Positions 6,867-11,071 of a stretch of 11,071 nt of DNA are shown piece after piece. The position numbers and the translations under genes were made by a program. This DNA is from Candidatus Poribacteria bacterium (lineage in GTDB: Bacteria; Poribacteria; WGA-4E; PCPOR2b), in the NCBI GenBank assembly GCA_027296925.1, contig JAPUIP010000308.1, forward strand, positions 1 to 11,071, given 5' to 3'. Each line of letters starts with the position of its first letter. Position 1 is the stretch's first letter. Under the pieces are notes generated by a model, which was not told the origin of the DNA, ran no database searches, and saw only the letters and a list, made by a program, of their open reading frames with translations.

Positions 6867-6880
6867 GGACATCCAATACG

Positions 6881-8059
6881 ATGAAAGCAATACTCGCATT
6901 AGCAGACGGGACAATTTTTGAAGGGGAGCACTTTGGCGCTACCGGCGAATCTTCGGGCGAAGTTGTCTTCAACACCAGTATGACAGGCTATCAAGAGATC
7001 CTCACAGATCCATCGTACAAAGGCCAGATCGTCACGATGACCTATCCGTTAATTGGAAACTACGGTTGCAACGATCTGGACGTCGAGTCGATCGCGCCAC
7101 AGGTCGAAGGATTCGTCGTGCGCGAATACAGTGCATACCATAGCAACTGGCGCTCGCGGTGGAGTCTCGGCGCCTATCTCGAAGAACACGGGCTCATCGG
7201 TATTCAAGGCATTGATACCCGTGCATTAACCAAGCGGTTGAGGGTTCACGGTGTCATGAACGGCGTCCTTTCAACGGTCGATCTTGACCCCCAAAGCCTG
7301 GTTGCCAAAGCACAAGCCTGGCACGGGCTCGTCGGTGTAGATCTGGTTCAGCGTGTGACGTGCCCGAACCCGTACCTGTGGGAGACACGCGAGCCGGTAT
7401 CAAACATGGTTGCCGACCAAAGTGACACACAGAATCATAACACCTCTCAGCTTACGATTGACTTCGACGCCCTATCGATGCAGCCGACGCCGAGCCCCCA
7501 ATTTCGCGTCGTTGCAATGGACTTTGGGGTCAAATATAACATCTTGCGCCAACTCACCCAACACGGTTGCCAAGTTCAGGTTGTCCCCGCGCACACCTCC
7601 GCAGAGGAGATTCTTGCCGCCGAACCCGATGGAATCCTTCTATCAAACGGTCCCGGCGATCCCCGGCCGATTGATTATGCGGTGAAAACGGTTAAGCAAC
7701 TCATCGGAAAAAAGCCGATCTTCGGCATCTGTTTGGGTCATCAATTATTGGGACTTGCCTTCGGTGGGGAGATCTTTAAACTCAAATTCGGGCATCGTGG
7801 TGGAAACCAGCCGGTGCAACGGTTTGAAACGAATCAGGTGGAGATCACCGCGCAGAATCACGGTTTTTGTGTGGACATCGATTCACTGCCAGGTGTCGTC
7901 GAGCGCACGCATATCAATCTGAATGATCAGACTCTCGAAGGTATGCAGCACACCGAATATCCAATCTTCTCGGTACAATACCATCCGGAAGCCTCCCCTG
8001 GCCCTCATGATGCAAGCTACCTCTTTAGCAAATTTACCGATCTGATGAAAGAGGAATAG
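6881..8059 (+). CDS. carA: Carbamoyl-phosphate synthase small subunit (glutaminase), 392 aa
   Basis: CarA hydrolyses glutamine and channels ammonia to CarB for carbamoyl phosphate synthesis, feeding pyrimidines and arginine. The N-terminal CarA-specific domain is clear: LALADGTIFEGEHFG, GEVVFNTSMTGYQEILTDPSY, GNYGCN, GIQGIDTRALTKRLR. The C-terminal class I glutamine amidotransferase domain carries LLSNGPGDP, the nucleophile Cys284 in FGICLGHQLLG, and His368 and Glu370 in QYHPEASPG, so the triad is intact. Length is normal for the family. A short AAGGA sits a little far upstream of the ATG, so translation may be partly coupled to the small gene ending 14 nt earlier. carB follows after 73 nt. 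Confidence 0.97.
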   Translation: MKAILALADGTIFEGEHFGATGESSGEVVFNTSMTGYQEILTDPSYKGQIVTMTYPLIGNYGCNDLDVESIAPQVEGFVVREYSAYHSNWRSRWSLGAYLEEHGLIGIQGIDTRALTKRLRVHGVMNGVLSTVDLDPQSLVAKAQAWHGLVGVDLVQRVTCPNPYLWETREPVSNMVADQSDTQNHNTSQLTIDFDALSMQPTPSPQFRVVAMDFGVKYNILRQLTQHGCQVQVVPAHTSAEEILAAEPDGILLSNGPGDPRPIDYAVKTVKQLIGKKPIFGICLGHQLLGLAFGGEIFKLKFGHRGGNQPVQRFETNQVEITAQNHGFCVDIDSLPGVVERTHINLNDQTLEGMQHTEYPIFSVQYHPEASPGPHDASYLFSKFTDLMKEE

Positions 8060-8068
8060 GTGTCAGAC

Positions 8069-8110
8069 CTCAGGTATCAGGTGCGTCATGCGTGCCCTCC
8101 TGATACTGAG
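8069..8110 (+). repeat. Intercistronic hairpin between carA and carB
   Basis: CTCAGGTATCAGG (8069-8081) and CCTGATACTGAG (8099-8110) are inverted copies apart from one bulged G, with a 17-nt loop. No T-run follows, so it is not an intrinsic terminator. It ends about 20 nt before the carB ribosome site (GGAGAG). It may protect the mRNA or set the carA:carB ratio, or it may be a copy of a dispersed intergenic repeat. Related pieces (GTCAGACCTCAGG, TGCCTGATGA) flank it. Confidence 0.6.
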
Positions 8111-8132
8111 TGCCTGATGACTGGAGAGAACT

Positions 8133-11071
8133 ATGCCAAAGCGAACAGACATCGAAAAGATTCTGATTATCGGTTCTGGACCGATTATTATCGGTCAAGC
8201 CTGTGAGTTTGATTATTCTGGAACGCAAGCGTGCAAAGCCCTGAAGGAGGAAGGTTATCAGATCGTCCTTGTGAACAGTAATCCGGCAACGATTATGACA
8301 GATCCGGAATTTGCGGATCGGACCTATATTGAGCCGATTGATGCAGATACCGTCGAAAAAGTCATCGCCAGAGAACGTCCGCAGGCCTTGCTTCCAACTT
8401 TGGGGGGACAGACTGGGCTGAACGTCTCTGTTGAACTTGCGGAAGCCGGCGTGCTGGACCGATACGGTGTTGAACTGATTGGCGCGAAACTCCATGCCAT
8501 CAAAAAAGCAGAAGATCGAGAGCTCTTCAAAAAGGCGATGCAAGGGATCGGGTTAGCTGTGCCGAAGAGCGGCATCGCCCGTTCGTTTGTCGATGCAATT
8601 GCGATCATTGTCATGATCGGCTATCCGGCGATTATCCGCCCAGCGTTTACACTCGGTGGTACAGGCGGTGGCGTTGCCTACAATATCGAAGAGTTTCGGG
8701 AGATGGTTGAACGCGGCCTGAAGTTAAGTCCGGTCAACGAGGTATTGATTGAGGAGTCGGTGATCGGCTGGAAAGAGTTTGAGCTCGAGGTGATGCGCGA
8801 TCAAGCCGATAACGTCGTCATCATCTGTTCCATTGAGAATTTCGATGCAATGGGCGTTCACACCGGCGACAGCATTACTGTTGCGCCTGCGCAGACCTTG
8901 ACCGATAAAGAATATCAGCAGATGCGGGATGCGGCGATCAAGATCATTCGGGAAATCGGCGTGGATACCGGCGGATCAAATATCCAGTTTGCCGTCCATC
9001 CGGATACGGGAAAACAGGTTGTCATCGAAATGAACCCGCGGGTGTCTCGGAGTTCTGCACTTGCCTCGAAAGCGACCGGCTTTCCGATTGCGAAGATTGC
9101 AGCCAAGCTCGCCGTCGGAAAGCCGGTCGCTTTCGAGGCAAGTGCAGAACGATATTACGCGCCGGACTCCGGCGTCGTTTGAGCCGACTATCGATTACGT
9201 CGTAGTCAAGATTCCCCGCTGGGCGTTTGAGAAATTCCCCGGCACCGACGAGACACTCACGATACAGATGAAGTCTGTTGGGGAAGCAATGGCGATCGGA
9301 TGCACGTTCAAAGAAGCTTTACAGAAGTGTTTGCGATCACTGGAGACCGGCTGGTACGGACTGGATAATCATTCGATTCAGGAGTTATCGCTCTCTGAAC
9401 TTCCCCAGAAACTGACTATACCGAATGTGGAACGTATATTTTACATCAAGGAGGCGTTCCAACGTGGAATGAGTATAGATCAGATTCACGGCTATACCCA
9501 AATAGATCCATTCTTTTTGTACAATATAAAGGAGATTGTCAAATTTGAAGGGGAGGTGAAAAGATGGAGACTTGATGAAAACCGATCCGATTTGTCTATG
9601 GATACCGCCACGAATGAACTGACTTCCCTGCTTCGTAAGGCAAAACAGTACGGCTTTTCGGATCGGCAGATTGCTGAGCTTTGGAAGACTTCGGAAGACG
9701 GTGTCCGCAAACTCCGGAAGGAATTGGAGATTGAAGCCACGTTTAAAACAGTGGATACGTGTGCCGCTGAGTTTGAAGCGGAAACGCCCTATTACTATTC
9801 CGCTTACGGTATAGAGGATGAGGTCCGTCCAAGCCGCAAAAAGAAAATTATGATTTTGGGTGGGGGGCCAAATCGGATCGGTCAAGGCATTGAGTTCGAT
9901 TACTGCTGTGTTCACGCCGCCCTTGCGCTGAAAGAAGATGGCTACGAAACGATTATGGTCAACAGCAATCCCGAAACGGTGAGTACAGATTATGACACCT
10001 CGGATCGGCTCTATTTTGAACCGCTGACTTATGAGGATGTATTAAACATCGTCGATCGGGAAAAACCGGATGGCGTCATCGTTCAAATGGGTGGTCAAAC
10101 CCCACTGAATCTTGCACTTGCACTTCAGGAGGCGGGCGTCCCAATTATCGGAACCAGTCCTGATGACATTGCGCAGTCTGAGGATCGAAAACAGTTCACA
10201 GAACTCCTGAGTGGGCTCGGCTTAAAGCAGCCGCCGAACGGAACGGCAACTTCAATTGAAGGGGCAGGCCCAATTGTTGCCGCGCTGGGATATCCGGTCA
10301 TTGTCCGGCCTTCGTATGTTTTGGGAGGACGCGCCATGCAAATCGTCTACGATCAAGCCTCTTTGGAAGCGTATATGCGCTCGGCGGTGGCAGCTTCGCC
10401 TGAGCATCCCGTACTGATCGACAAATATCTGGAAGATGCCATTGAGGTTGATGTGGATGCAATCTCTGATGGCAATCTCACCGTTGTCGGCGGCATCATG
10501 GAGCATATCGAGGAAGCTGGCATCCACTCCGGAGATAGCGACTGTGTCCTTCCGCCATACACCCTCGTTGAAGAACAGATCGATGAACTGAAGCAGCACA
10601 CTTATGCGCTTGCGAAGGCGCTCAATGTGCGGGGATTGATGAACGTCCAGTATGCCATTAAGAGCGATGAGATCTATGTGCTGGAAGTCAACCCACGCGC
10701 ATCGCGGACGGTGCCATTTGTGAGCAAGGCCATCGGGGTTCCGCTGGCAAAACTCGCTGCTCGCGTGATGGCAGGAAAAACCCTTGAAGAGCTTGGATTT
10801 ACGAGGGAAATCGAACTGGATTATTTTGCCGTAAAGGCGCCCGTGTTTCCGTTCAATCGTTTCCCCGGTGCAAACTCTCAGCTCGGCCCTGAGATGAAAT
10901 CGACCGGCGAGGTGATGGGAATCGATGCGGATCTGAGTATCGCTTTCGCGAAGGCGCAGCAGGCAGTGGGGTACGGATTACCTCTTGGTGGCAGCGCGTT
11001 CATCAGCGTCAAAAATAAGGATAAGCGTGCGATTCTTTTTATCGCCAAAAAACTTTATGAGATGGGATTCC
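8133..11071 (+). pseudogene. carB: Carbamoyl-phosphate synthase large subunit, frameshifted, 3' end outside window
   Basis: CarB makes carbamoyl phosphate from bicarbonate, ammonia and two ATP using two ATP-grasp halves. GGAGAG lies 5 nt before the ATG. The first half is normal: IGSGPIIIGQACEFDYSG, VNSNPATIMTD, GGTGGGVAYN, then EMNPRVSRSSALASKATG and KLAVG to residue 329. From base 9120 the frame reads KPVAFEASAERYYAPDSGVV and stops at TGA 9180-9182. The normal protein resumes in another frame at 9151 (DITRRTPASFEPTIDYVVV) and runs cleanly to the window end: VDTCAAEF, GGGPNRIGQGIEFDYCC, VVGGIMEHIEEAGIHSGDS, VLEVNPRASRT and the start of the C-terminal allosteric domain. The lesion is confined to bases copied in reverse from 9052-9087. 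About seven residues expected before DIT (YTLDE-like in relatives) are missing. Because the rest is well conserved, the break is recent or an artefact. It is not the natural carB split of some thermophiles, which falls between the two halves. Confidence 0.93.
9052..9150. repeat. Perfect 36-bp inverted repeat inside carB
   Basis: Bases 9052-9087 and 9115-9150 are exact reverse complements over 36 bp, separated by 27 bp. The left arm is ordinary carB coding sequence (SSALASKATGFP region). The right arm replaces sequence expected to encode about seven conserved residues. The ends coincide with short matches to what the intact gene should have: TCGGA at the entry (still coding Val-Gly) and AAC at the exit (the Asn codon expected before Asp-Ile-Thr). 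That pattern fits a polymerase switching to the other strand and back. Confidence 0.95.

Noticed and set aside
8133..11071. A natural split carB (two separate subunit genes) as in some thermophiles
   Set aside because: Natural splits fall between the two homologous halves near residue 550, whereas this break is near residue 330, and the second part has no ribosome site or start at the break.

Overview
The window is about 11 kb of bacterial DNA of moderate GC content. A pyrimidine-biosynthesis operon reads rightward and is flanked on the left by a broken IS701-type transposase gene. The lineage cannot be fixed without a search. A PhyH-type dioxygenase, a small secreted protein with a glycine-rich repetitive tail, and accessory genes lodged in a biosynthetic operon together suggest an uncultured environmental bacterium. 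Candidatus Poribacteria is my best guess, at low confidence. TAG ends intact genes here (GNAT, carA), so the internal TAG in the transposase is a real stop.

Layout. 1-876 (minus): transposase, interrupted by an in-frame amber codon and running off the left edge. 877-1443: no convincing gene; it holds the outer flank of the insertion sequence, two small inverted repeats and a candidate promoter. 1444-1565: a leader with all the parts of a PyrR attenuator, namely a PyrR-binding hairpin, an antiterminator pairing and an intrinsic terminator. 1589-4025: three tightly linked genes, an HD-domain (YfbR/HDDC2-like) nucleotidase, pyrR and pyrC. 4048-6866: four accessory genes (GNAT acetyltransferase, small exported protein, PhyH dioxygenase, a frameshifted small gene). 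6881-8059: carA. 8133-11071: carB, cut by the right edge and frameshifted at about 9120-9150 by a perfect 36-bp inverted repeat.

How the parts fit. CarA and CarB make carbamoyl phosphate and PyrC closes carbamoyl aspartate to dihydroorotate. PyrR is expected to bind the leader RNA when UMP is plentiful and switch the operon off. The HD protein probably dephosphorylates nucleoside monophosphates and would share that control. pyrB, the step between CarAB and PyrC, is not in the window.

Most worth a second look: (1) the PyrR attenuator, whose three alternative structures can be drawn base by base and whose first gene is a nucleotidase; (2) the carB lesion, which looks like a template-switch event copying 36 bp of carB in reverse, or else an amplification or assembly artefact.
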